From positions 8,778,348 to 8,842,347 of the forward strand of contig RPFO01000041.1 of NCBI GenBank assembly GCA_009746045.1: a stretch of 64,000 nt of DNA. Direction: 5' to 3'. The position numbers and the translations under genes are program-made. The notes beneath the pieces were generated by a model. It ran no database searches. It was given only the letters and a program-made list of their open reading frames with translations, and had not been told where the DNA came from. Of the stretch, positions 54,901 through 64,000 are shown in pieces. Source of the stretch: Mesostigma viride (lineage: Eukaryota > Streptophyta > Mesostigmatophyceae > Mesostigmatales > Mesostigmataceae). Numbering within the stretch: the stretch's first letter is position 1; the number at the start of each line of letters is the position of its first letter.

Positions 54901-57595
54901 GGTCGTCGGGGTCGCGGTGGAAGTGGTCAGGCCGACGGTGAGACGGACGGTCTGGGGCGTCGCCCACTTGTTCACGAGGTACCCGCGGATCAGTTCTAAT
55001 TCGGCGGACGTCTTTTCGGTGCTGTATATCAGAATCTCGCCAATCCACCCGTCGAAGGCGCGGACTGCGTTATTCGAATCGCCACCGACGGCGAGATTGC
55101 CTGTGAAGGTTTCGGGATCTGACCCGCCAGCCGCGTCTGCGGTACGCCCGTCGAATCTGGTTGTGCAAGTGTTCGATACCGTGTCCACCGAAAGCGCGAG
55201 GACGTGCTGCGAGTTGTCGAAAAAATTATGTCTTATGGCCATCGAGACATATACCTGGGTTGTCCCAGGACCCTGTGTCACGGCTACGACGTTACCCGGC
55301 CCCGTGGTATGGTAACTTAACCGATTCGCTCTCAACGACGTCGTGCTTCCAAACATGAATCCTCTGATATAGTCCGTGGTTCCGGGGTTGTTGGTGTCGG
55401 GGTACGTAGCAGTTATCAGCTGTTTGGCGACTATCACCACGGACGACTTGGTCCCGATAGATCCCCAGAATGTAGAGGAGGACGAGGTCAGAAGTCCGGA
55501 GCGACTGTTGATGAAGCGGAGGGACGTCTTTCCGTTGAGCTCGGTGGTGTCCAGTATGGGCGTCTTCGCGGAATTGGACTGGGACACGTAATATCCCGAG
55601 GCCAGGTTCTTCTTGTCGTTCATCCGCAGCACGTTCCCTCCCGCGGTGCTCTGGACGGCGGTGCCCCCGTGTTGCTGAAAAGGGTGGTGCCGTCCGACGG
55701 GTCGTACCACGCGTACAAAGCGGTGTCTAAGGAGGGGTCGTACGAGTAGGTGAAGCTGAGGGTCGCGGCCGCCGTGTTGCCGAACCCCGTCAAGGTGTCC
55801 GTCGCGACGTCGGCGCCCACGTTCACGGTCGTCGCGTTGTCGGCCATGGTGGGGGTGACGTTGAACGTGTAGGTGGCGGCGTCGACGGCGACGAAGTCGG
55901 AGACGCTCGCGTTGGTCACGGCGACGTCGCCCACCACGAATCCGGTGACCGGGCGGGTGAAGGTGGCCGTCACGGGCCTGGCGACGGGGTTGGGCGTCCG
56001 GGGAGTCAGGCTCGTAGTGGAGAGGGTCACCGCGGGCGGGGGGCGTACGTGAATCACGGGGTTCGCCGCGGTGTTGCCGTCCCCGAGCGAGTCCACGGCG
56101 GCGCCGGCGCCCACGCTCACGGTGGTAGGAGAGTAGGGGGTAATATCCTTGAGCGCGATGGTGTAGGTCGTGCCGCTGCCGGTCACGGTGTCGACGGTCC
56201 CGTTGGTCACGGAGACGTCGCCGATCGCGAACCCGGTGACGGTCTTGGAGAAGGTGGCCGTCACGGCGGGGCTGCTGGCCAGGTACGACGCGGCGGCCGT
56301 CAGGGTGAGCGAGGGAGGGGTGGACATGACCACGACGTGTTCGTACGCTTGACTGTACGCGCCCGAGGATCCCTTGGCGACGACGTACACGTGGTAGGTG
56401 GCGGAGGGGGTCAGACCTGAGAACACCAGGGGGGTGGACAAGAGAGCCCCGTTACTGTTGCGCGCGAACGCCGCGGATGCCACCAACTGGGACGCGGCCA
56501 CGCCCGACCTGGTGTAGATCTCGGCGGCGGTGGCGGAGGCCTTGGAGGCGCTGTACACGCGGCACAGGATCGCCCAGTTGTTCCCCCCCGACATGGAGAG
56601 GGAGTGGGTAACGGTGATCGTGGTCGCGGTGGCCGTCGGAGCGGGCACGGATCCGGAGAACGTCTGCGCGTTGAAAGTGGCGCTCAGGTTCCTGAGATGC
56701 ACGGTGGCGTAGGTGTTCGTGTCCGCCTGCGCGACCGGGGAGGAGAGCGTGATCTTGAGGGATACGCGGTAGGCCGATCCGGCGTTCATGGTAATCCTGC
56801 CAACGCCGACCCATGTCAGGGACTTCTTCCAGCTCCACCACCCGTCGGCGAAGGATCCGTTGACGCTCACGGCCTCGTTGGATGCCAGGTCCACCTCGCG
56901 GACCACCTCGTCATCGTACAAGCCCGTCCCGACCGCGGTGTCGTGCACGCGCACCTTGACGCTGATCAGGTTGCCGCCCCCGCCGCTGCCGATCTGCAGA
57001 CCGCGGAGGAAGAGGGTGAAGCTGTAGATCAACGTGCTTTGGGCGTGGGGAAACGCGTTGATGACCGCGACGGATTGGCCGGAGGGCGGGGAACCGAAGG
57101 AGGCGTACCGAAAGGCGGGCGTCTGGGTCTCGGCCCACGGGACGACAGCGGTGAACACTCGACTCCGGCGCGTGTACTCCGTTTGCGATATAGTGTACGG
57201 CCCCCACTTGGAAGTTGCGTAATACCACAACGCGTCCGGTTGGGTGTTGTTGTAATAGTTGGCATCTTTCTCGGTGTCCGTCACCAACGCGTGGTCGAGG
57301 CCCTGCGTGAAGGCGTGCTGGCGAGAGGGCATGTACGATTTGGGGACGAGACTCCCGGTGGCCGCGTTGGCGTAATCCGCGTCGGCGGGTAAGTGCACGC
57401 TGTTTACGAACAGGTCGGAGAGAGCTTGACGTCGCCGTCAAGCACCATCCCGTCCTGGGATATACTCAACAAGTCAGCGTCCATCGGCATTTTACGAACG
57501 ACTAGCACTCCGTTGTCCTGAGTAATGATCCACGCGGCGGGTGCCGATCCCGTCACGTGGATAGAGCAGACTTTCAACACGGACGTGTGGTGCAT
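51961..57595 (-). CDS. giant repeat adhesin / fibre protein (two frameshifts)
   Basis: It starts at ATG 57595 (MHHTSVLKVCSIHVTGSAPA) and continues through an indel at a GAGAGAG tract (about 57420) and another near 55665 to a stop at 51961, about 1,870 codons. Order: N-terminal beta domain, fibronectin-like region, two Big/Ig-like repeats, LamG-like domain 1, three Ig-like, LamG 2, two Ig-like, LamG 3. Ig-like repeats share VTATFSxAVTGFxxGDI(A/V)VTNG and end in LSFTY. LamG-like units share YAWYDPSD, NGKTSLRFINSRSGL and a C-terminal ELIRGYLVNKWGTP. No signal peptide is clear. Such proteins are candidate virion surface adhesins. Confidence 0.75.
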
Positions 57596-57628
57596 CTCGA
57601 TGTTTATTCATTAATACAACGGATATTA

Positions 57629-58465
57629 TTAGTTCTCCAGTCGCGCCACGGACAACTGAGCGGACACGGCGATACCCGTGCCCGTGTAGTCCGACAATTG
57701 AAGATATATGACATCGGCGGCACTGACTGTGAAAGGGGTCACGCTCTTCTTAACCCAGGCGCCCCTCGCCGACCCCTGAGGCCCCAACACGTCCACCTGG
57801 GGCATGTCGCCGGTAGAGAGCGTCGCCAGGGTGGTGCCGTCAAACTTTTTCACCAGCACCGTGAAGGCGTGCGTGGCGGCGTTGGGGAGGTTGAAGGCGC
57901 TCACACACAGCGTATCAACGTCGATGGTGTAGGGCAGAGAGGGCGCAAACGGGATCCCCGCTCCCGTAACCATATAGACAGGGGTTCCCGACATGTTCCC
58001 GTTGTAATGGAACACCTCGGTCCAGTAGGCCGTCTTTAGCGTCTTGTTCGTCCAGACGGTGCCATTCCACGCGAGGATCTGACCGCCGGCGGGCGTGCCC
58101 GTGTACTCCACATCCGTGGCGTCGTTCAGACTGGCCGGGGCGATGGCCACCTGGTCCGCGTACGCCTTGGTGACCGCATCGTTGTCGCCGGAGGGGGCGG
58201 CCCCCAACACGACCTTTCCGGTGACGAGGAGGTCGCCCGCGACCTGCATGTCGTCGTTCATCAGCCAGTAGGGGCTGACGGATGGCGCCTTGGGCCCCTG
58301 GTCGTCCTCCCTGTACATCATCGCGTCCTGGGTCGCGCCGTCCGCCTTCCGGAACCGCATGGACAACTCGTCATCGTGCGTCCTTATCTCGAAGTCCCCG
58401 ATGTCTCCTCCGTCGCTCTGGATCACCACCGAGGAGGTGCGCACCGTTCCGGTGAGCTGGACCAT
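57629..58465 (-). CDS. tail-fibre-like structural protein
   Basis: 278 residues, MVQLTGTVRTSSVVIQSDGG, intact. LLVTGKVVLGAAPSGDNDAV followed by TKAYADQ is the fibre motif widespread in phage and giant-virus fibre genes. The C-terminal part is a beta-rich domain (TIDVDTLCVSAFNLPN; TVLVKKFDGTTLATLSTGD). It lies 33 bp upstream of the adhesin gene on the same strand, in a three-gene surface cluster. Confidence 0.65.
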   Translation of the reverse strand: MVQLTGTVRTSSVVIQSDGGDIGDFEIRTHDDELSMRFRKADGATQDAMMYREDDQGPKAPSVSPYWLMNDDMQVAGDLLVTGKVVLGAAPSGDNDAVTKAYADQVAIAPASLNDATDVEYTGTPAGGQILAWNGTVWTNKTLKTAYWTEVFHYNGNMSGTPVYMVTGAGIPFAPSLPYTIDVDTLCVSAFNLPNAATHAFTVLVKKFDGTTLATLSTGDMPQVDVLGPQGSARGAWVKKSVTPFTVSAADVIYLQLSDYTGTGIAVSAQLSVARLEN

Positions 58466-58493
58466 TTCCTTATCCTATCACGGGTAGATATTT

Positions 58494-60171
58494 TCAGTTC
58501 AGGGTCCGCATGATGACGTCCGCGGCGGCGTCCGCGATCGAGCCCATGTCGTTCGACCCCGTCACGGTACACGGCGCGGGGTCGTGGAATACGCGACTGG
58601 TGGAGTTGGAGCCGCGCACCTTCACGACCTCGAGGCTCTCGTCGTCGGCGATGCGGAAACCGTACGTGACGGTCTTGGGCTCCGCGTACATCTCCCGCCA
58701 CCCGTACAGCAAGGTGTTGGCATCCGTGACAGCCACCCCGTCGATGATTCGCAGGTCGTCGAACCCGACGGCCCCCCGCTGGCACCGTGGAGCAGCGACA
58801 GTGTCTGGCTTCCCGTCAGCGTGACGGTCTGCGGCGACACCGCCTGCACCCCGTTGACGTAGACGCTGGCCGAGGTGCCAGCGATGACCAGGGCCGCCAC
58901 GAGCGGGTCCGCTCCGACCACCGCGGTGCTCGATACCGACCCGCCGCTGTGTTTGAGCGCGACGTGCCCGTTGTTGAGCAGAACGATGCCGACGTCCCCG
59001 CTGAAAATGATGTCCTGTTCCCCGCTCACCGCCGACATGTCCGTTTGGGGAATCACCTTCACGACGACGGTGTACGTCGCGGCGAGGGTCAGGTTGTCGA
59101 CGGACGCGGTCCCGCTCACGATCAACATCCCGTTGTCCCAGGTGATGCCGCTCAGCAGATCGAAAGACCTGGCCCCGACGTTGCTGACGTCGGACCCGCC
59201 GGTGAACTCCCACCGGTAGGTGTCCGCCCCGCTCACGAGCTGGGAGAGCAGCACCTCGGTCCCCGGCGCCTTCCTATCAGCCTGCGCGATGGTGCGAGAG
59301 ATCATGAACTGGCCGCCCTCGAGGTGCCAATACGACCCGGTGTACCCCCCCTTGTCCTGGTTGGTCTCGGCCGTCCCCATGTTCCATGTGAGGGCTCGCG
59401 GGCCGTACGCGGCGTTGCCGGCCACGAGAGGCCGGCGCCGTCGCCCTTCACGTTATCGACGGCGTCCGCGAGAGTGATGGTCTTGTCGTCCACTTGCAGG
59501 TTGGTGGTCATGGTGTCGACGCTGTTCAGCACCCCGTCCACCTGCAGCTCGCCCACGATCCGGACCACGCCGCTCCCTGGGGCGATCTGCAGGTCGGTGT
59601 CGACGGGCGTGGTGATAACTCCCGTGTGCAAGTACAGGTCTTTGTCGACGCGGACGTCCACGGCCGCGCCTAGATGCAACGAATCCGCGTTGCTGGTCAG
59701 CGTGTCCGCAAAAACGGCGACGTCGCATACTTGGACGATGCCCGTCTGGGACGACAGAGTGAGCGCCCCCGTGGTGGTGTTCACGGCGCCGTCCGCGAAG
59801 GTGACGTTCTCCACCCGCACGGCGTTGTCGGGGGCCGTGAGGGAGAGCGGGCCCGTGACGCTGCTGATTGTACTGCCGGATACCGTGACGTCCCCCACTC
59901 GCACGTTCGTCTCCCCGTCGATCGTCAACGTCCCGGGGGCGCTGATGGTGCTGTTTTGGAACGTGAAGCTCCCGAGGTCCACGGACGTGTCGTTCACGGA
60001 GAGGGTGCCCACTACCTGGACGTTCCCTACGGTGGGCTGTAGAATGATGTTGGTGCCGGTGAGCGTGAGGTCCTTGTTGGTGGCGCTGGCTTCCGTGTCC
60101 CCCGCCACCTCGTTGGCGACGATGCGCTTCACCTTGGTGGTCCCCAGGTTCTCGCACAAGTAGGTCGTCAT
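58494..60171 (-). CDS. fibre/adhesin-like structural protein (two frameshifts)
   Basis: ATG 60171 (MTTYLCENLGTTKVKRIVAN) opens a beta-helix-like region of short valine/threonine-rich repeats (TLTIDGETNVRVGDVTVSGS). The frame shifts near 59420 into a beta-sandwich segment (GSYWHLEGGQFMISRTIAQA) and again near 58760 at a C6 run to reach FRIADDESLEVVKVRGSNST and the stop at 58494. About 558 codons. It is first in the surface-protein cluster. The frameshifts would destroy it unless they are sequence errors. Confidence 0.6.
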
Positions 60172-60214
60172 GGCGGCTGCTAGTCATACTAGTGCGAGGA
60201 AAAAAAGGGGCCGT

Positions 60215-60806
60215 TTATACCACACTCACGTTCTGCGTGGTCACGGAGCAGGTGCAGATGGGCGCGTTCCTCTCGAGCGCCATGTAGGGGCGCCTGCACA
60301 CGCGGCACGTGGGGTATGCGTGCCCGGCCACGGGGGCATTCTCTTCGGCGCACAGGATCTCGATCCACGTCGCCTTTGGGACCCGCGACATGGCGATGAC
60401 CTCGTTCCTGCACGTGTGGACCACCTTGGTGGGCGTCTTTCCATCGTCGAGCGTCTTAATCATGAGCGCGCTCCCGTGGATCGGCTCCCCCAGTATCTGT
60501 GTGGCGAGACGGTTGTGCTTGCGCGGCTCCGACCCACCCACGTACACGCCTACGGCCTTGCCCCACGTCTCCTTGCGCCTCGGACGGACGATGTCCATCA
60601 ACTTGGGGGGGCTTTGCCACCCAACAGCTTCCACACCTCGTGGTAGGAGAAGTCGGGGGGAACCTGACGATCATGGCGGCGTTTCCGAACTCGGGGTCGA
60701 CCAGTATGGCATTGGGGACATCCTCCTCGGCGGCCGCGGCTCCGTGCCCGTGGTTTGTGGCCCACTGTTCCATGTGCGACCAGAGCGCGCTCCCGAAAAT
60801 ATCCAT
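60215..60806 (-). CDS. cysteine-containing protein, unknown (two frameshifts)
   Basis: ATG 60806 (MDIFGSALWSHMEQWATNHG). Frames change at G6 (about 60655) and G7 (about 60606) runs through SYHEVWKLLGGKAPPS to KLMDIVRPRRKETWGKAVGV. It ends with a zinc-ribbon-like region: YPTCRVCRRPYMALERNAPI with CTC following (C-x2-C ... C-x-C). About 195 residues. A small zinc-binding role is inferred. Confidence 0.45.
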
Positions 60807-60832
60807 GTGTGCTATCTAGTGAGGGTGGCGAA

Positions 60833-61264
60833 ATGAACCGCAGCAGGGGCGTGATCACCGCCGACCGAGCCTACAACATGTCTCGAGAATCCGCGCGGGG
60901 TAGCCGCATCACGGAGGACCGCATCATGCACACCGTGGAGACGGTGATCGAGTCGAGCGCGCGCCAGGGGCGGCAGTTCGCCTTCTACACGGTGCCGCTG
61001 TACCAGTTCGGGCTGCCCATCTACAAGGCCTCGGAGGTGGTGAAGCACGTCGGACGGCGGCTGACCCATCGCGGGTTCCGCGTCAAGCAGGTGGGGGAGA
61101 ACATGGTGTACATCGAGTGGGGGCCGAATGGGGGGGAGAGCAAACCCAAGGCCCCGCCCCCCGCCAACGGAACCAAGGGGGGGACGAACGCGAGGGATTC
61201 GATACGCCGCCTGGCGCTCACCCTGCAACGGACCCGCGAGCGGTGTGGATCAGCCACAAGATGA
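60833..61264 (+). CDS. conserved giant-virus protein, DUF5759-like
   Basis: ATG 60833 (MNRSRGVITADRAYNMSRES), 143 residues. FAFYTVPLYQFGLPIYKASE, then a helix, RGFRVKQVGENMVYIEW, matches the pattern Y-VP-Y-GxPxY ... GFxV ... IxW that I recall from small conserved giant-virus proteins. The C-terminus is basic. It diverges from 60215-60806, with AAAATATCC in the 26-bp spacer. Function is unknown. Confidence 0.6.
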   Translation: MNRSRGVITADRAYNMSRESARGSRITEDRIMHTVETVIESSARQGRQFAFYTVPLYQFGLPIYKASEVVKHVGRRLTHRGFRVKQVGENMVYIEWGPNGGESKPKAPPPANGTKGGTNARDSIRRLALTLQRTRERCGSATR

Positions 61265-61496
61265 GCAGGCCGAGGAGCGCGTCGCTCACGACGGCTTCCA
61301 GGTCGCAGTCCGCGACGTGGGGCAAGCCCAGTGCCGCGAAGACGGCGCGCGCGTGCTGGGCCAGCATGCCGCCTCGTCCGTACGTCACGGGACTGGGCTG
61401 TTGCGCGCCGCGGAACGGCCTGACCCCCGCCCACGCGGTGGACTGTTGTGGCGAGGCGAACGACCAGCTGGGATGGGCGAGTCTGAGGGATGTCAT
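61218..61496 (-). CDS. small C-terminally anchored membrane protein
   Basis: 92 residues, MTSLRLAHPSWSFASPQQST, with a C-terminal hydrophobic helix (ALLGLLILWLIHTA). It overlaps the 3' end of the DUF5759-like gene by 47 bp. Bases 61497-61722 hold no certain gene; one minus frame near 61570-61690 has a repeated acidic YVSAESDEAYLSAESGDE segment with no start codon. Confidence 0.4.
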   Translation of the reverse strand: MTSLRLAHPSWSFASPQQSTAWAGVRPFRGAQQPSPVTYGRGGMLAQHARAVFAALGLPHVADCDLEAVVSDALLGLLILWLIHTARGSVAG

Positions 61497-61722
61497 GAGT
61501 GCGCTTATTACTATTGTGGCGATTAAATATCCGCGGCGTCTCAGTTGTACCGTCGGTCACTCAGGCTATTATCTCCTCGCTCTCATCACGTGCTCACTCT
61601 GGTCGCCTTCATCACCCGACTCGGCGGACAAGTACGCCTCATCCGACTCGGCCGACACATACTCGTACCCCGTAGCCGGCTCGAGCACTCCCGCCTTCTA
61701 GTCAGCGGCGTCATTTTCCACT

Positions 61723-62406
61723 TTATTCATCATCATCTTCCCTCTCGTCATTGGAGGACACGGGAACGCCTAGGTCACCCCCCGACAACCCCTCCTTATG
61801 GAACTCGGCAATGGAATAGGCGGTGTTGTACCGTTGAGGCGGCCTCCTGGGAGCGACTTCACCTCTCCACCCCCTCGCCTTGTCCAGGTACAGTTGGTAC
61901 TGATAGCTACCGTCACGCGCATTTTCATTGAATACGCCAATCACTGCGTTTCCCAAGACGTCCTGGTTGTCGCTCGTTTGACCCTGTTTCCTCACCTCAT
62001 TGGTTATATTGTGTCTCTGAGCCAAGCCGTAGCCGCCAAAGGCTCCAGGTGATGGGTCCCACTTTTCACCCCTTCCGTGTTTTTCTATCATCACTTTATA
62101 ATCCCCCACCACCCTGTCATAAATTTCCTTTCTTGCAGGCATGCCTGGGAGGTCGGTATCGGGGTTGAGAGGACTACGATGATTGGGCAGGAGATGATAA
62201 GGCACGGGGCTATACCCAACTTCAGCCATCTGTCTGCGCTGTGGGCGAGAGCTGTTTCTCCGGGGACGACTCGTTCGACGTGTCAGCGCATTCATCGTGT
62301 GCGTTCGATACTGCCCGCCCTTCCTATGGCAACTACAGTATGTGCTGCCTACCACTGCCCGGTTCTTGCATCTTTGGCGCTGTCTAGTGAGAGACTTGCA
62401 CTTCAT
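61723..62406 (-). CDS. zinc-motif protein of the CxAxT family
   Basis: ATG 62406: MKCKSLTRQRQRCKNRAVVG, then STYCSCHRKG, is the clearest member of the family (C, RC, C-x-C-H). The remaining 190 residues are polar (WDPSPGAFGGYGLAQRHNIT; GVFNENARDGSYQYQLYLDK) and end in acidic EREDDDE. It is intact and AT-richer than its neighbours. Upstream lies a run of eight T followed by AATATCACGC. Function is unknown. Confidence 0.6.
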   Translation of the reverse strand: MKCKSLTRQRQRCKNRAVVGSTYCSCHRKGGQYRTHTMNALTRRTSRPRRNSSRPQRRQMAEVGYSPVPYHLLPNHRSPLNPDTDLPGMPARKEIYDRVVGDYKVMIEKHGRGEKWDPSPGAFGGYGLAQRHNITNEVRKQGQTSDNQDVLGNAVIGVFNENARDGSYQYQLYLDKARGWRGEVAPRRPPQRYNTAYSIAEFHKEGLSGGDLGVPVSSNDEREDDDE

Positions 62407-62577
62407 GGGAGTCAATTACAGTTGCGTGATATTAAAAAAAAGGCATCGTTATTACCATTGACTTGGATCGTAGTATTGCATAGGAAACACGAGGGACCAC
62501 AGCAAACATCCAATTGTGGCATGCACGCCAACCACCAACCGGCCACGCGGGCACGGTGATAAACACAAAGGCGCCTC

Positions 62578-64000
62578 TCACGAGCCGCCCGCCTCCTCCT
62601 CGTCAAAGTTGAAGTCCACGCCGTAGAGCCAGATGGCCCGCTTGCGAGTGTTGGAGTTGCGCGGGTAGTTCTTCCAGGTCCTGTCCTTGACCACCCGGAT
62701 GTTGAACTCCGCGAAGATGTACTTGTAGTAGTCCTCGTCCATGTTGGTCTTGCGCTTGTCCCGCGCCCCCGCCCACTCGGTGAACTTCTTCTCGAACAGG
62801 TCCCAGGGCATGTAGCACTCCTCCCCGCGCTCGACCCAGGACACGGAGTTGAGGAAGGTGATGAGCAGGCTGGAGCTCTCGGCGGCCTGCCTGCGCCACT
62901 CGGTGAACTGGGGGTCGATGTACTTGTGCACCGACCGGCTGCCGACGGCCCGCACCAGCGCCCTGTACGCGCGGTTGCCCTTCACGATGATGGCCGCGAC
63001 GTTGGCCTTCATCCGGTGGGCCAGCGTGGCGTCGGGCTCCTCGGGCTTCTTGTCGAACGGGAAGAGCACGAGGCGGCGGCTGATCTGGCTGGCGTTGTCC
63101 GAGGTCCAGAACATCTTGTTCCCGGCGGCCAGCAGGGGGGGGCGCCAGTCCTCGGTGATGGGGTCGCCGTGCTTGACGGCCATGGAGATGCGCTCCCCGC
63201 TGACCATGGACAGCCAGTCGCTCTGGGTGAGCTTGAACCGCTCGTCGATCTCCACGGTGATGTTGGCGTACTTGTCCTTGAGCTTGGACAGTCCGAACAT
63301 GCTCTCGATGTTGTTGGACAGCACGCCCACCTCCGGCCCGTAGACGAGGTTCATAATGTTGATGAGCGTGGACTTGCCCGACCCCGCCATGCCCTTGAGG
63401 AAGACCATGACCTCGAACATGTCCAGCTCCTTGAGGTTGTAGAGCATGCGACCGATCGCGAGTGCCCAGAAGGTCTTCTGCACGTTGCGCGAGTAGCCCT
63501 GGAACTCCAGTACGGTGGACACCGGCTCGCAGGGGATGTCGACCCACTCTCCGTCCTCGAACTCGCCCCGGAACGCGCCCTCCTCGAAGAACTCGGGGGG
63601 CACATGGGCATCCGGAAAGTACCGGCACGCCCCCACGTCGCTGGGGAGCTTGCGCGGGCCGTCGTAGGGGAAGAACTCGTCCGTGTCGGCGCGGTATATG
63701 CCGTTGCGGAAGGCGAACACGTGGCGGTCCTTGGGGCGGACGGGAAGGCGGCTGGCGCCGACTCCATGATGTGCTCGGTGGCCTTCTTGCACGTGCTGCC
63801 ATCCCTCTGGCAGATCTTCCACGGGATGGGGTACTCCGGACTGGTCATCTCGCGCACCCACTTCTTGATGGTGGTTACCTTCTTCCAGTAGTGGGTGTCG
63901 TGGCCCTCGGGCGTGAACTCGCGGACGTAGACCCCGTCGTCGCTGTCCTCCTCCCCTTCCTGTAGCCCATGTGGTGCCAGTGGGCTGTGAGGATGACCAT
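62578..64000 (-). CDS. D5-like SF3 helicase (5' end beyond window; one frameshift)
   Basis: The replicative helicase of giant viruses. Walker A is VFLKGMAGSGKSTLINIMNL, Walker B is ITVEIDERF, motif C is PPLLAAGNKMF, and the arginine finger region is QISRRLVLFPFDKK. The D5 N-domain segment (FRNGIYRADTDEFFPYDG) precedes it. The frame opening at about 63860 joins through a 1-nt change near 63750 to KICQRDGSTCKKATEHIM and the upstream VREMTSPEYPIPWK, which continues to the right window edge. The primase of the usual primase-helicase pair is encoded separately at 29907-31397. Confidence 0.92.
   Translation of the reverse strand, partial: WSSSQPTGTTWATGRGGGQRRRGLRPRVHARGPRHPLLEEGNHHQEVGARDDQSGVPHPVEDLPEGWQHVQEGHRAHHGVGASRLPVRPKDRHVFAFRNGIYRADTDEFFPYDGPRKLPSDVGACRYFPDAHVPPEFFEEGAFRGEFEDGEWVDIPCEPVSTVLEFQGYSRNVQKTFWALAIGRMLYNLKELDMFEVMVFLKGMAGSGKSTLINIMNLVYGPEVGVLSNNIESMFGLSKLKDKYANITVEIDERFKLTQSDWLSMVSGERISMAVKHGDPITEDWRPPLLAAGNKMFWTSDNASQISRRLVLFPFDKKPEEPDATLAHRMKANVAAIIVKGNRAYRALVRAVGSRSVHKYIDPQFTEWRRQAAESSSLLITFLNSVSWVERGEECYMPWDLFEKKFTEWAGARDKRKTNMDEDYYKYIFAEFNIRVVKDRTWKNYPRNSNTRKRAIWLYGVDFNFDEEEAGGS

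Overview
The window is best read as a piece of a nucleocytoplasmic giant virus genome (Nucleocytoviricota) lying inside a eukaryotic, probably green-algal, chromosome. Viral hallmarks are a D5-type SF3 helicase (62578 to the right edge), a PrimPol/UL52-like primase (29907-31397), a D6/D11-type SF2 helicase (13220-15727), a poxvirus A22-like Holliday junction resolvase (45444-46040), a YqaJ-type nuclease (46073-46939), a degenerate mRNA-capping guanylyltransferase (29196-29663), and many densely packed small genes with short A- or TATA-rich gaps. No capsid, polymerase B or packaging ATPase lies in this window. The evidence for a host chromosome is that eukaryotic transposons interrupt viral reading frames.

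Layout. 1-5040: Ty1/copia element on the minus strand. 5188-6500: a gag-like ORF and a probable LTR of a second retroelement. 6600-22760: GC-rich viral block with membrane proteins, a coiled-coil repeat protein, the D6-type helicase and a class II ribonucleotide reductase (RNR). 22762-28261: complete DIRS/PAT-like tyrosine-recombinase retrotransposon with split direct repeats, inserted near the end of a viral gene. 28261-35833: viral block with primase, cobalamin adenosyltransferase, SLATT-like 2TM protein, endonuclease and BRO/KilA-like protein. 35834-45343: a 9.5-kb DNA element with perfect 29-bp terminal inverted repeats and a 3-bp target duplication, full of minisatellites, inserted in-frame into a viral gene. 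45344-64000: viral block with resolvase and nuclease, a tRNA-Ile, three adhesin/fibre-like genes (one about 1,870 codons) and the D5 helicase.

Most interesting system: the viral RNR is the adenosylcobalamin (B12)-dependent type and the same window encodes a PduO/MMAB-type cobalamin adenosyltransferase, the enzyme that makes that cofactor. The RNR is split into four exons with canonical GT-AG junctions that restore the family motifs exactly. Its three introns (about 0.9-1.1 kb) are filled with other virus-like genes. In each intron a gene on the opposite strand starts 36-44 nt from the 3' splice site, so the polypyrimidine tract is also the A-rich upstream region of the nested gene.

Many viral genes carry 1-nt frameshifts, most at G/C homopolymers. 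This fits either uncorrected sequencing indels or early decay of an endogenous copy; the sequence alone cannot decide. All functional names rest on motif recognition by eye, not on database searches.
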